From Hemibagrus wyckioides (lineage: Eukaryota > Chordata > Actinopteri > Siluriformes > Bagridae): a stretch of DNA of 64,000 nt. Below are positions 1 to 10,849 of the stretch, piece after piece. Made by a program: the position numbers and the translations under genes. The stretch is from positions 24,880,852 through 24,944,851 of the forward strand of contig NC_080720.1 in the NCBI RefSeq assembly GCF_019097595.1. Reading direction: 5' to 3'. How positions within the stretch are numbered: position 1 is the first letter of the stretch; each line of letters starts with the position of its first letter. The notes beneath the pieces are model-generated. The model had not been told where the DNA came from and did not search any database. It worked only from the letters and a program-made list of their open reading frames with translations.

Positions 1-459
1 TATGTGCAAGCCTGTTGGTCTGAAGCTATCAATATACTGTCAATAAGCGAGGTTTCTCTTTTCTTTTTAATCTTTTTTTTATTTTTTATTGCAAAAACCC
101 TCAATTGATGTTCATGCCGTGATGTTCATGCCGCCATGATGTTCAGTCCGTCTCCAAAAGCTGATGAAGTAAGTTTGGTGCAGTTTAGTCCTTGTGTGTG
201 ATCAATAATTTTCTCTTGGTTTTTACTCAGTAGTTTATCATGGTCTCATAAAAATGTTTTGCTCTGGAAAAGATTGAATTTGTCAGATGTTATATTGAGT
301 TATTTAGGACTGATTCTGGCAACTAGCACAATAAAGGGCTAAAAGGCACCACTGGCTAAGAGGCATCATAAAATGTAATTTTCTTTTTTACTTTTGACCT
401 GAATAAGCCATTTTACATAACAGATTATATATACATATACACACACACACATTATATAA

Positions 460-507
<48 letters not shown>

Positions 508-2200
508 ATATATAATGTTTGAAAATCAGATCCCATGATAAGATCCTGTAGAGATTAGTATAATTGTCTTGCCCCATAAAACAATTCCTTCTGGACTAAT
601 AAAGTTCTCTCTTATTTTACATGAATCCTACATGATTCCTACAGGACTCTTTCAGCAAAATATGACAGAAATTCTAATTACAATTTTAAGTACATGTTAT
701 TTACTGAAATCCTTAAGGATTTTTGAGAAGGTATACTCTTTTAGAGTCTTTAGTGGGCTCTTAAAAGCAAACTACGTTTTTTCATTAACTTTAGCCTTGA
801 AATTCAATTTAAATGGTGGCATTTCACAAACAGTAAACCATCAAAGCTGTAATAACACACACATTAACTAGATTCAACTCCATTTTGTGAATTTTATTTT
901 TAATGAAAAGTTTTCTTCAGAAAACAGAGAATTAGTTTAAACAGACTGAACCCAGGTAGATGTAAAGCCAGCACAACAGCAAATCAAACTGAAGGATGAT
1001 TTCACCCACTTGAGGGACTCATGTATTTACAACAAAAGAAAGCTATGGAAAGATTGTGAGTACAGAGAAGCCTAGCAAGTAAAAGCAAAGATAAATGTTG
1101 GCCTACTCTTCATGACTTTGTGCCAGAAAAAGGCCACAACACCTCAGATATCTAAAGTATGGCTAAAACTGAATACATGTTGCAGTACCATGCATTGCCA
1201 AACTTTCATCAAAAAAATTAATTAAAAAAAAAAAAAAAAAAAATCACCCAGCTGAATACAGAAAGTGCAAAAGTGCATTCATGTGCTGTCAGCCAGCCAT
1301 CAGCAATGGAGTGTCTCCCAAACAACAGGCAAGTTAAATTTTGGATGGATGGAAAAAAAGAGCAGATTACAAAAGGTGTACAAAAGGGTTGCCACCCATT
1401 CCATAAATAACATCTCTTGTTAAAATGTAGTGCTATACTTAACATTTAACTATATTTATCCTGTATGTACAACAGAATACATATAGTTAAAATAAATCTG
1501 AAAGACTTTGACCCAAAAGGGTTCAGCAGACCTACAACGACATCTCAAATGTAACATTTTTATAAAAAATGTTAATGACAAATGTTAATGCCCTGCCACT
1601 GAATAGCATCAACAGTGAAAATTTTGGCTATGTAAACAATAGAAAACTTGCATGTTAAAGATTACATAGAAATTTGCCATTATGAATCCTGCAGTAATGC
1701 ATAATAAATCACCCATGAATCCACCATCTATACCAAACTGCACAGCTGATATTTTTTATGCACTATTTAAAAAAAAAAAAACCTTTTTGACAATGAATTT
1801 AAAACAAATCATCATTTGTTGAACCAACTTAAAACGAACAATCTTGTTAAATTGACAAAAATATTTAAGTTACACTTCATTTAGCATCATATTTGAGTTA
1901 AAGTAAATGCTGATTAGCTAACGACATTAATAAAGATATGTTGTTTCAATAAAATAGAGAAAAGCAAACACCACAACAAAATATTTTGTTATATTTTACA
2001 AAATAATAGTTAACCAAACTCAGTTGAAAATAAATTTATAAAAGCAACATAAATTTAAAACTAAATTGTTAGGTTTTTTTTTTTTTTTTTTAAGAGTTTG
2101 TGAAGGTACAGTTCTGTTTCTGCTGGTGACGATTTAATTTCATTACCAGCTAGATATTTTAACGGTATTATAAACACTGTTTTGGTAAGTCACAAAATAT
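1..2200. other. kdm6a intron 1, left part, no gene recognised
   Basis: AT-rich DNA with oligo-A/T runs and a TA/CA microsatellite at about 427-502. Short open frames here have no recognisable homology. I looked for kdm6a exon 2 on the minus strand and did not find it. Confidence 0.5.
427..502. repeat. (CA)n/(TA)n microsatellite
   Basis: A short CA run is followed by a long uninterrupted AT run around 470-500. Confidence 0.85.
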
Positions 2201-2879
2201 TTCAATATCAACTACCATGATGTCAGGCGCGAAAACGCTCCAGTGTAGCTTTGAAATGACGGAGATTAATCTGAGGTAAAATGGCTGTGCACTGTAAATC
2301 GGCTTTTTTCTTTATTTACAAAATGTGGCTGTATTTGTATTTTAGTGTGTGAAACAGTTTGATTTTTAGAAATATAATATTGTAAAAGGTTACTTTTTAA
2401 ACACGTTTAATACACACATTATGCTTGCTAATCATATCGTGGCATCAATTAAATGAACTAACATTAGCTAAATTGCTAACAGTGTTGATGGAATTTGAAA
2501 ACTTTTACAATTTTTGCATTTTGTAACATTAGTCATAGTCGACTCAGAACTTGCTTTTTATTTTGAAATTTTAGGCATGCTAGCAACAAAATCGTGTCTT
2601 TAAAATTTTAAACGCATGCTTAACATAGTTCATGGAACAAGTAAACAGTTAACATTATTTTCCTAAGCACCTGAAACTATTTTTAAGTACTTGGTCTTAA
2701 TAATTGGATTTAGTATAAAAACATGAAATTTGTTTCAATAAAACAATATGCTTTTCAAAATGTATTTCGTGTTATCAGCCTTAGTAAATTATGGAAATTA
2801 CGGCCTTAGACCTTTTAGTAGCTTTTCTGAAAATTGTAATATTAAGCAATACTTTTCTCATTTAAATTATCAATTTGAA

Positions 2880-3378
2880 GGCTGCATCTACAAAACTGCT
2901 GTTTACTTTCTACTTTCACATCACATAGAAGTAGAAGCCATCGTTTCAACAGTTTGGAAAGCTTAAAAGTTGAGTTACTGTCAAAAAGTATTCAAATTGT
3001 TGAGGACTCAGAAAGCCATAGTGTTAAAGATCTTTCCCATGTTCAATCAACAACAGATTCTCAGGAGCGTACCTCTTAAAAAAAAAATCTGCTGATGGAT
3101 ATGAGAAAAATGTCAAAGATTTATTGCAGCAAAAACTTACATCCCTCTTCCTTCAGATGCACTCAGTTTCACATGTTTCCAAGACAGCAACCCGGGAAAT
3201 AGTGAATGGACAAGTTGGATCACTTGTTTCTGAGTACACTAAGGAATGCATCAAGGAAGTTCTCTTGCAACACAGCTGCACTTTGGATGATTCTCTAATT
3301 GCCGATATATCAGACATTGTAAAGACGACAAATCCTCTTTCAGCTCTATCGGTGCATGGTAGACTTACTACTAACTAG
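2880..3378 (+). pseudogene. fragment of an unidentified, probably multicopy, gene family
   Basis: Two open stretches on the plus strand read like one broken protein. The first, about 2870-2965, contains FEGCIYKTAVYFLLSHH, a degenerate Cys/His-finger-like segment. The second, 3100-3378, contains KDLLQQKLTSLFLQMHSV and EVLLQHSCTLDDSLI. The frame between them carries a stop near 3079 and there is no start codon of quality. The wording resembles a multicopy fish family of C2H2-like proteins that I cannot name. It lies in kdm6a intron 1, antisense to that gene, and is most likely a degenerate repeat or retro-fragment. Confidence 0.35.
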
Positions 3379-3640
3379 GGATGCCACAATACTCAATATA
3401 ATATTGAACCGTTCGGTACGGCCTCCACGGTTCAATACGTGCATGTGAACTGCGTTTTTTTTTTCGTTTTTTCCTTAAAATAATAATAACCATGCGTTTT
3501 ATTACTCTCTGAACCACCTGTCTGTGTTTGCCTGTACTGTATGTCTACGCGCTGAGACAGACACGCCTCCCCGCGAGTAAATATCCAATGCCATGCCATC
3601 CAGCATTAGTGGCTATTTTCATGGCAGGATCAAGCAGGTA
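3379..3640. mobile_element. possible hAT-type non-autonomous element fragment
   Basis: Begins TAGGGATGCCACAATACTC, similar to the CAGGG/TAGGGATG-type ends of hAT elements in fish, followed by GC-richer DNA unlike the flanks. No matching right end or target duplication was found, so this is tentative. Confidence 0.25.
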
Positions 3641-3849
3641 AGCAAGATATTTTAGCAATTAATCTTATAGTATTAAAACAATAGTATTGCAACTGTGTCA
3701 ACAGCCTCGGCTATATGAGGTCCTTCACTTTAATACTCAATAATACTCCGGGAATTTCCATTTTGGAAGGCTACTAAATATGCATTTTTTTTTTTAGTAA
3801 AAGCATCGTCATTAAGAGCAGAACATCTATTAATATGCTTGATGGTCAT

Positions 3850-4440
3850 TCTCGTTTTACAGAGATCTTAAGTGTCCAATATGGCATCTTGTGTGTGTAG
3901 TCTGATCATGTCTGAATGGAAGGGGGAAGCTGAGGAATTGTCTTTTGTTTATAGCAATTGTATTTTGTTTATAATCTTTTTTATTTTATGTAGTTTGTTT
4001 TAAATGCACTGGTCCCATTCCGTTTGCCACTTTTTTGAGATGTACGAGTTTATTACTTGTTTGAGGTCAGATGGTGGGATTTGACAATCTGTGAGCCCAT
4101 TTTAGGGGTTTCCTTAGCAGCAGGGTCTGCTTGTTCTTTATTATATAGCACCATATGACTTGATATCCAGCAGAAAGGAATTTTGAAATTTTGTCTTTGT
4201 AAAGAATAAACTTTAACCAGGATGCTGGTAATTATGGGATATTTAGTCTTTAAGGATTCAAGTGCTTGGAGGAAAGATTTTGAGTGCAGATTTTTGTGTG
4301 CTCTCTGTCAGATCTAGGGCTAGGAGCAGGGCACCAACCTCACCTGTAATAATTGAGCTTTGTCCAGCAATATGCTTACCAAATCACTGTTGATGCTGAC
4401 ACACAGTTGCTACTTCTAGATCTGTCTGTATATACGGGTT
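3850..4440 (-). mobile_element. degenerate I-clade (Nimb-like) LINE, RNase H segment
   Basis: On the minus strand the translation gives AGQSSIITGEVGALLLALD, an RNase H-like active-site segment. It is followed after frameshifts and stops by PSDLKQVINSYISKKWQTEW, the characteristic sequence after RNase H in I/Nimb LINEs. The ORF is broken many times, so this is an old copy. It is antisense-neutral inside kdm6a intron 1. Confidence 0.5.
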
Positions 4441-4934
4441 TATGAAGTGGGAAGAATGGCTTTTTGAAATATCCATAAATTATTTTAGTAAACATCTTAA
4501 TAGACTTTTAAACATATTTACAAATTTCAAGATATCCAAGATATATAATTTCAAGATATCCCCACTTTTGTTTGGACCTGTCAATCTGATCTACATATTT
4601 ATTTTGGCAAGTAATATCTTTGTTTCCTGTATGAAAAATAACATTTATTTAAATAAAAATATAGATATTATCAATGGGAATTTCAGGAATTTATGCTTAA
4701 GATTTAAGAATCATAAATATCTTACTGTTTTGATTAGTCACAAATGGATTATAGACACACTATATTGCCAAAACAAACTATAACTCCCATATGTGGACAT
4801 TCCTTTTCTTCTTGACCAGCTATAAGGAACCCTTGCACCGACCAGGATCACAGATAAAACCAAGGCCATGACCACAGTTTTTTTTTTTTCACGCCACTTT
4901 GTGGTGCTGGATAGCATTGTTTGCTGCACACCCT

Positions 4935-5165
4935 GCACTGTTTAAGTTTGCATGGTCTCCCTGTCCCTTAGGAGTATCCTCCGCATACTCTGGTTTCCTC
5001 CCCAATCCAAAGACATGCACTGTAGGCTGATCAGCGTCTGTTGCGTGTGAATGAGTGTGTTATTGTGCCATGCAATACACTGGCATCGTCCCTGCTTTAT
5101 GTCCCAAGCCTCCTCGGATAGGCTCCAAGTAGTAGGTTCAGCGGTGTAGAGAATGGCTCTAAGGG
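4935..5165. repeat. dispersed fish repeat inserted near a Tc1 relic
   Basis: Contains TGGTTTCCTCCCCAATCC and CCAAAGACATGCACTGTAG, then GGATAGGCTCCAAGTAG and GCGGTGTAGAGAATGG. This combination is widely dispersed in fish genomes. Class not assigned. Confidence 0.4.
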
Positions 5166-5445
5166 GTCAAAACATGTTCCAGCATGACAATGCCCCTGTG
5201 CACAATGTGAGCACCATGAATACATGGAAGCCTTGTTCTCAAGCCCCCCTAAACACCTTTAGGATTACCCTCAATTGCTGAGTACCACGCAAACCTTTTC
5301 GTTCAACATCAGTACCAGACTTTAACAATGGTCTAACAGCAAAATGAGCAAATCCTTAAAGCAATGCACCACAATCTACTGAAAAAGCCTTCGTTCTCTA
5401 TCCGAAGTCTTTTTAACATTGCAGGATAGCAGAGGATTTTCCAGG
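5166..5445 (+). mobile_element. Tc1-like transposase relic
   Basis: Plus-strand translation includes MFQHDNAPVHNVSTMNTW, the second-Asp region of Tc1 transposases, followed by degraded C-terminal sequence. A possible matching left end (ACACTATATTGCCAAAA) is at 4757-4773, separated by the dispersed repeat. Inactive. Confidence 0.55.
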
Positions 5446-7430
5446 GCATTTTTTCTTAAATCCTCAGCATTTATTTTATTTACATTTTTTTCCTGTGTAT
5501 CTCAAAGAAAGTATATTATTTTGTTACGGTGTAAAAGCTTATAGCCTATAGTACCATACCCAGAAGATACCATATTTCTATAATAAACAGATTGTAGTGC
5601 ATTATTCCCCATTCTGATAAAATTTACTTTATTCTACTCTGTTACATTGTAAGTATAATTATCATTAAGAATAACATTTTGAATATTGTGATATGCAAAT
5701 GAGTCTAATATATTGTCCTGTTTTTCTGTGAAAAGAGTTGGTAATGCTGTTTACAACAGACTACTAACTGAACATAAATTTTGTAAAATATCAGTGGTCT
5801 ATACAAGATATAATGCAGAACAGCACAAAACATCAACGAAATTATAAAGAACCTTAAATTAAACGATTTAAACCACTATAATTTGTCATCTGCTGAAAGG
5901 AACAGTTTGATATACCGGGAAGGCTTGCATTCACAAGGCATCAGACAAAACTGTGAGCTTGACTGCGCAACAAAGTTCCTGAAAGAGTGCAATATCAAGG
6001 AGGCTCTGACCTGCTAAAATTGAGTTTTTGCCCACTCTGTATAATGTATACTGCCCACTACATGTTGCTGCCAGCCTGCACATCACATGACAGTCTCACA
6101 AATAAGTAAGATCCCAGACTAAGACAACAACTGTCATACATGTTAAAGTATAAGCCACAGGATACGTGCTTGTTTTTGTATGGAAAAGGGCATGGAAACT
6201 GAGAGCGTTATTCGGTCCACTTGCAACAACTCAGTCCACAATCCTCCAGACCCCGCCATCTTGAGCCGAACCAAGCTGCCATCATTACTAAACACAAATC
6301 AGCGTCTCTTTCCAAACTTGCCTTGGAGATATGTGCACAGAGCTACACCGCACACCAATAATGCAAAACCACCACCAAAGTGTGAAGAGCTGCTGCACAG
6401 TTTTACCACATCAGGGCCTTCTAATATTTATGAATAAAGCGACAGACCGTGCACAATAACATTAAATCTGATAAATGCGCACTGTATATTATATGGTTAT
6501 ATGATGTATGCATCTGAGTTCTGAACCCTAACATTGGGTAATGAAAAACTATTCTGAACACAACTCATCCGCAGCCATCAAACCGGGCTACGCTAACTGT
6601 CTATATCCCAAGCTATCCCAGTTTAAAGCTTGAATGAGAATCGCTAGCAGCTGGCTATGCTAACGTTAGTTCGACATCTAACACGTTAACAGCGTTAAGC
6701 CGTGGGACTTGTGTGGTGCAAACAGGCCGGCTTGATCTTTTGGCCAGAAATAACATTATCTTCCAACTCTCTAGCGTTTTAGGAAACGTCATTCCGACTG
6801 CACTACCAAACCAGACTCAATTTGCATTAGTGTAACATTAGCAAGTTAGTCGAGTTATTTTGCTTGTTACCTAGCTCCCCCTCTCTTCTGTTGTAGCAAG
6901 TTTGCAAACTTGGTCATGCAGCGAACCTAAAAACTTGCTCTTATACATAAACACAGAAGCGAGGCTCAGCAGCACCAAGAGCAGATTTTTTGGTCCTTAA
7001 GTTACCTCCCTAATTGTGCTGAAGTAGCTATCAGGTTAGCTATGTAGCCAGCCTTGGGGAAAAATACGTTGCGCAGCTACAGGGCTGCTAAACGCTTTCA
7101 CTTGTGTGCGCGTATCGGATAAAAGTTCTCCATTCACGATGCTGAAAATGTGTGAAATGTACAGGTTCCATTCAAAGCTACAGCACAAAACAACTGGTGT
7201 GTACACGTTGCGTGAAGAACTGCATTAGAACTGCTTAGGCAGTTTACACAACTTGCTAGCTACCTTTAAAAGCAAGGCCTTCGTTCTGGCGCCATCTTCA
7301 TGAAGCCTCAGAAATCCAAACAGTGAGCTGCAAGCGAGAAGACAACACAGAAGGCTCGGTATCAGTTGATGTCGTTTAGTATTATTTGGCTAGCTCTCGC
7401 AGAGGAGAATATTTTAGCCGACACCAGTAA
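5446..7430. other. kdm6a intron 1, right part
   Basis: No confirmed gene. An 85-codon plus-strand frame at 6180-6437 and a minus-strand ATGGCGG context at about 6259 are noted in findings. From about 6540 to 7330 the DNA becomes CpG-richer (GCTAACGTTAG-type motifs), as is usual near a fish promoter. Confidence 0.4.
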
Positions 7431-7461
7431 CTATGAAGACTGTTTAGACAGCGTTTCTAAC

Positions 7462-7631
7462 CTGTCAATCCCAGCTAAACTGTCCCTCTCCTGCGCTGTC
7501 AGCCTAGGAAAGTCCTCCTCGTTCTCACTCGCTTTTCCCGCCGCCATTTTCTTTTCCTCATCACCAGTAGCGCCGAGGCGTCGAGCAGCAGCGCAGGCAG
7601 CTACGGCGAGCGACACTCGGCACGATTGCAT
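7462..7631 (-). CDS. kdm6a: kdm6a (UTX) first coding exon; gene continues beyond the left edge
   Basis: KDM6A is a JmjC H3K27 demethylase with N-terminal TPR repeats and a subunit of MLL3/4 complexes. The exon encodes 56 residues plus 2 nt, beginning [18 protein letters not shown] and containing [12 protein letters not shown] and [13 protein letters not shown]. The human UTX N-terminus has the same arrangement (MKSCGVSLA..., [26 protein letters not shown]). The exon ends GACAG|GTTAGA, a good donor; the split AG would complete the Ser of human GLDS. The ATG at 7631 is preferred over the upstream in-frame ATG at 7715 because homology starts there. Exon 2 (TPR start) was not found down to position 1, so intron 1 exceeds 7.4 kb. 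No JmjC exon is visible, so identity rests on this exon alone. Confidence 0.78.
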
Positions 7632-8000
7632 GGAATTGCACCGAGCACACGAAGCGCAAAATCCACGAGGTCCAAAAGGCCACACGAAACGCGCTAAAAA
7701 TTGGACACTGGACAAAATCAGCCCGTATATCCTTGCGGGAAATGAGTTATCTTCCAGTTGGTCCTTCCTCTCACATTCTTAAAATCATGAGCGTGATGGA
7801 TTAAATCAAGTTCAATGCATTAAGCCACTCGTGCAAAATGACGGTGATGAATTACTTCAAATATGTTCAAACTTTTATTGGCCACCAGATTAAAATTGTT
7901 AGAATTGTAGCACACAGGCAAACCCACGCCGCTGCCTTTACCACGCCCACTCTCGGTGAAGCAGCCAATAGTAGGTGTAAGAGGTAATCATATGACCGGG
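7632..8000 (-). promoter_or_regulatory. kdm6a 5'UTR and promoter
   Basis: Upstream of the kdm6a ATG there is an inverted CCAAT box at 7877-7881, inside the same TTTTATTGGCCA 12-mer as in the ddx3x promoter. A forward CCAAT lies at about 7966. The exon and proximal region are CpG-rich compared with the flanks, as in a CpG-island promoter. The start site is not determinable. Confidence 0.4.
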
Positions 8001-9260
8001 CTCCTGTCTTGAAATTCTTCTGAAATGGTTTTTGATTCCACATCCCCGTTTTTGGACGTTTTATGGTCCATGTGTTTATTTAGTCGCAGATAAGAAAAAT
8101 TCTTTTGTATTTTTACAGAAACATTTTTAATGATAACACTATACACATTTGGATGCATTGGAAGCATTTTCCAAACAAAAAAGTTTTTCATTTATCAGAG
8201 ACACAATAATCGCTCGCACATTGCGGGCAAAATCTAAATTAGTTAAAGAAGGAGTTAAAACTATGAAGGCAGTTTTAATTCAGTCAGCGTTTGGCCACCA
8301 TTACTATAAAGTTCTGTCTTGGATTATTGTGCCCGCTATCCAGTGATTTATACCCACCACGTGTATAAAAGTACCCAATGTATTCCTGCGCGAGATGTTA
8401 TCAACTTGGCATTGAACTACATTTTAATCGACAATTTTGCATGCCAGGCAATTCATGCATGCTGAAAATGAATTCGTTGTATGTTATTGTCAGCAACTCG
8501 GACATACCCTAATATTTGAGACATTGACGTGGCGCAGCATCACACAGTGTGTAGGCGGTGCGCTACAGTCACAGCTGTCGACATCATCTAACCTGGTGAT
8601 GTAACCATTTTGAGATGTCCATAATGGCGGAAGAACACCTGGGATGTCAGTGTGAGTGTAAATCTGTTAACGTGTAAGATTTTTTGTTGTGTGCATTTGT
8701 GCATTTATTCGATGATCCCACTGTCAGGTGCCATTTCAGCCAGATAGCATTTTGGCCCTGAGAAAGGAACCAGGTTAGCTGGATAACGAGTTAGCTGCGT
8801 AGCACATTACTAAACCCAGCCATAGTTTCATAAGTTTGATCTTTTCTCCATACACTTTGGAAGCGCAGGCTCTCACTTGGACCATGTATCTCAGCTGTAC
8901 AAGAAGCAGAATGGTTTGCAAATCATTTTTTAATGGTGGTAGACTGAAAGAAGGCAAATGTCTGTTAATTTGCTTTAGTATCCCGTACAGCCCTTTTAAA
9001 TCCAAGTTATAGTTTGTAGTTTGGATTCCAGACATTCCAGTATTTTGTATGGCTAGTTTGCATATAATATTCCTAAATATTTCAGATATACAGATTCACA
9101 GAAAATCTAAATTTAAAATGAACAACACCCAGGTGTGTAATTAGAATTTTTTCTTTTACCCTTTCAGGCTGCTTTTGCGATGCCTCTGACCATTTTCAAT
9201 TAGTATATATATTTGATGGTAGTGGAAACCATTGTAACACTAAACCATGGGTAGGAGGCA
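8001..9260. other. intergenic, no confirmed gene
   Basis: Between the kdm6a promoter and the first Tc1 relic. A possible first exon with ATG at 8624 is discussed in findings. An ATGG tetranucleotide run lies at 9269-9292, immediately after. Nothing else was recognised. Confidence 0.4.
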
Positions 9261-9339
9261 GGGGATCAGATGGATGGATGGATGGATGGATAGATCTTTT
9301 AAATCCTTTTAAAAGTTGTGAGGTGGGGCCTCCATGGAT

Positions 9340-9595
9340 CAGACTTGTTTGTTCAGCACATCCCACAGATGCTCACGTGCCTATTGTTGGCACTTTTAGC
9401 GGTGCAATGGGGTCAGCATGGGCACCCTGACTGGTCTGCAGCTGTGCAGTCCCATACGCAACAAACTGAGATGCACTGTGTATTCTGATGCCTTTCTATC
9501 AAAACCAGCATTAACTTCTTCAGTAATTTGAGCAACAGTAGCTCATCTGTTGGATGGGATCACACGGGCCAGCCTTCGCCTTTGTATGCAAAACT
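9340..9595 (-). mobile_element. Tc1-like relic (family with CAGGCATAACATTATGACC ends)
   Basis: Minus-strand translation contains ARVIPSNRQ, matching the helix-turn-helix linker of the same Tc1 family seen at 24.7 and 55.7 kb. Both ends are missing. Confidence 0.6.
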
Positions 9596-9689
9596 TTTTT
9601 GCATACAATAATCCATCATTTCAAAGTTAATGCATGCTTTCAAATTTTAGATTTATGGATTTGTAAAACTTACAAATTTATCTCATTTA

Positions 9690-10005
9690 GATAAGTATTC
9701 AGACCCTTTATTCAGTACTTTGTAGAAGCACCTTCGACAGCAATTATAGCTTTGAGTCTTCTTGGGTTAATCCTTACAGGTTTGAATTTAATCTCCCATT
9801 TGTCCTGCCAGATCTTCTCATACTAATTCAGATTGGACAGAAATAATCTTTGAATTACCAATAAGTCTCTTCACAGATGAGGAGTCAGGGCTTTGGTTGT
9901 CCCACTCAAGCCCATTCAGCATTGTCTTGGCTGTATGATCGGGTTCTTTGTCATACTGCAAGGTGAAATTTGACCCCAGTCTGAGGTAATGTGTACTCTG
10001 GCACT
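9690..10005 (-). mobile_element. Tc1-like relic, second family
   Basis: Starts GTATTCAGACCCTTTATTCAG, then TTTGTAGAAGCACCTTCG and GAGTCTTCTTGGGTTAATCC. This is the left end and early region of a well-known fish Tc1 family (attcagaccctttactcag...). Truncated by the LINE that follows. Confidence 0.65.
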
Positions 10006-10089
10006 ATTCATCTTTCATTTATTTATTCTAACTGTTTCCCTTTCCCTGCTGCTGAGAGGAATCCCCCACACAAGGACACTGCCACCAGC

Positions 10090-10845
10090 ATACTTACATT
10101 TCATTTACATTTCTGGCATTTGGCAGATGCCCTTATCCAGAGCAATACACAAAAAGTGCTCTGAAGTCTAAATACATTAACACTTGTTCAATAGGTCACA
10201 GACAGGATACCATCAGCCTAAAAACTGTTTGGGAGGATTTTTTTACAACATAAAACAAACAGGGAAAATAAGAGCTAGTTTAAGTGTTTCAGGAAAAGGT
10301 AGGTCTCCATCCGTTGCACGCTTGTACCCTGAGAGATGGTGGGACCAGTTGAGCAGTGCTAGTAGATCAGCGGGAGCGTGGTGCAGTGCAAGGAGTAATA
10401 AGAGCTTTGAGGTAAGAGGGTGTTGGTCCATTCTTGGTTTCAAAAGATTGAACAAGCACCTGAGCAGCCTGTGTGAATAAAAATGGCCAAATCCTTCTGG
10501 GATTGTACAGAAGAAAGCAACATGAGTGTGTGACATTAGCTACATAGGGGGAAAAGGACAGTTGATTGTCCATGGTCACCCCAAGGTTGCGAGCAGTGGC
10601 TGAAGGGGATACCATAGAGTTATTCAGGGATATCACCAGATCCTGGCCTGGGAATAAATCACTTGGGATGACCAGCAGTTCAGTTTTGCTGGGATTGAGT
10701 TTCGTCATCCATGATGAAATGTCTGCCCGACTTACTGAGATCCGAGCAGAAGTTGTGCTATCTGAGAGAGGGAAGGAGAATGGGTTGAGTGTCATTGGCA
10801 TAGCGGTGGAAAGAGAACCCACTTCAATACTTCACATTAGGGTTG
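10090..10845 (-). mobile_element. 5'-truncated L2/CR1-type LINE, reverse transcriptase C-terminus and 3' tail
   Basis: Minus-strand translation contains LNPSKTELLVIPSDLFPGQ and SATARNLGVTMDNQLSFS, the C-terminal end of reverse transcriptase in fish L2-like elements, with an internal deletion before SYLKALITP. Its 3' end (plus strand 10102-10145) carries the tail CTCTGGATAAGGG...CCAAATGCC...AAATGTAAATG that is also the tail of the SINE at 55.4 kb. Inactive. Confidence 0.7.
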
Positions 10846-10849
10846 ATAA

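Noticed and set aside
4442..4783. 113-codon AT-rich plus-strand frame
   Set aside because: Lysine/asparagine/isoleucine-rich composition from AT-rich DNA; no homology.
7366..7782. 138-codon plus-strand frame over the kdm6a first exon
   Set aside because: It is the antisense of a CpG-rich coding exon; the minus-strand frame matches UTX.
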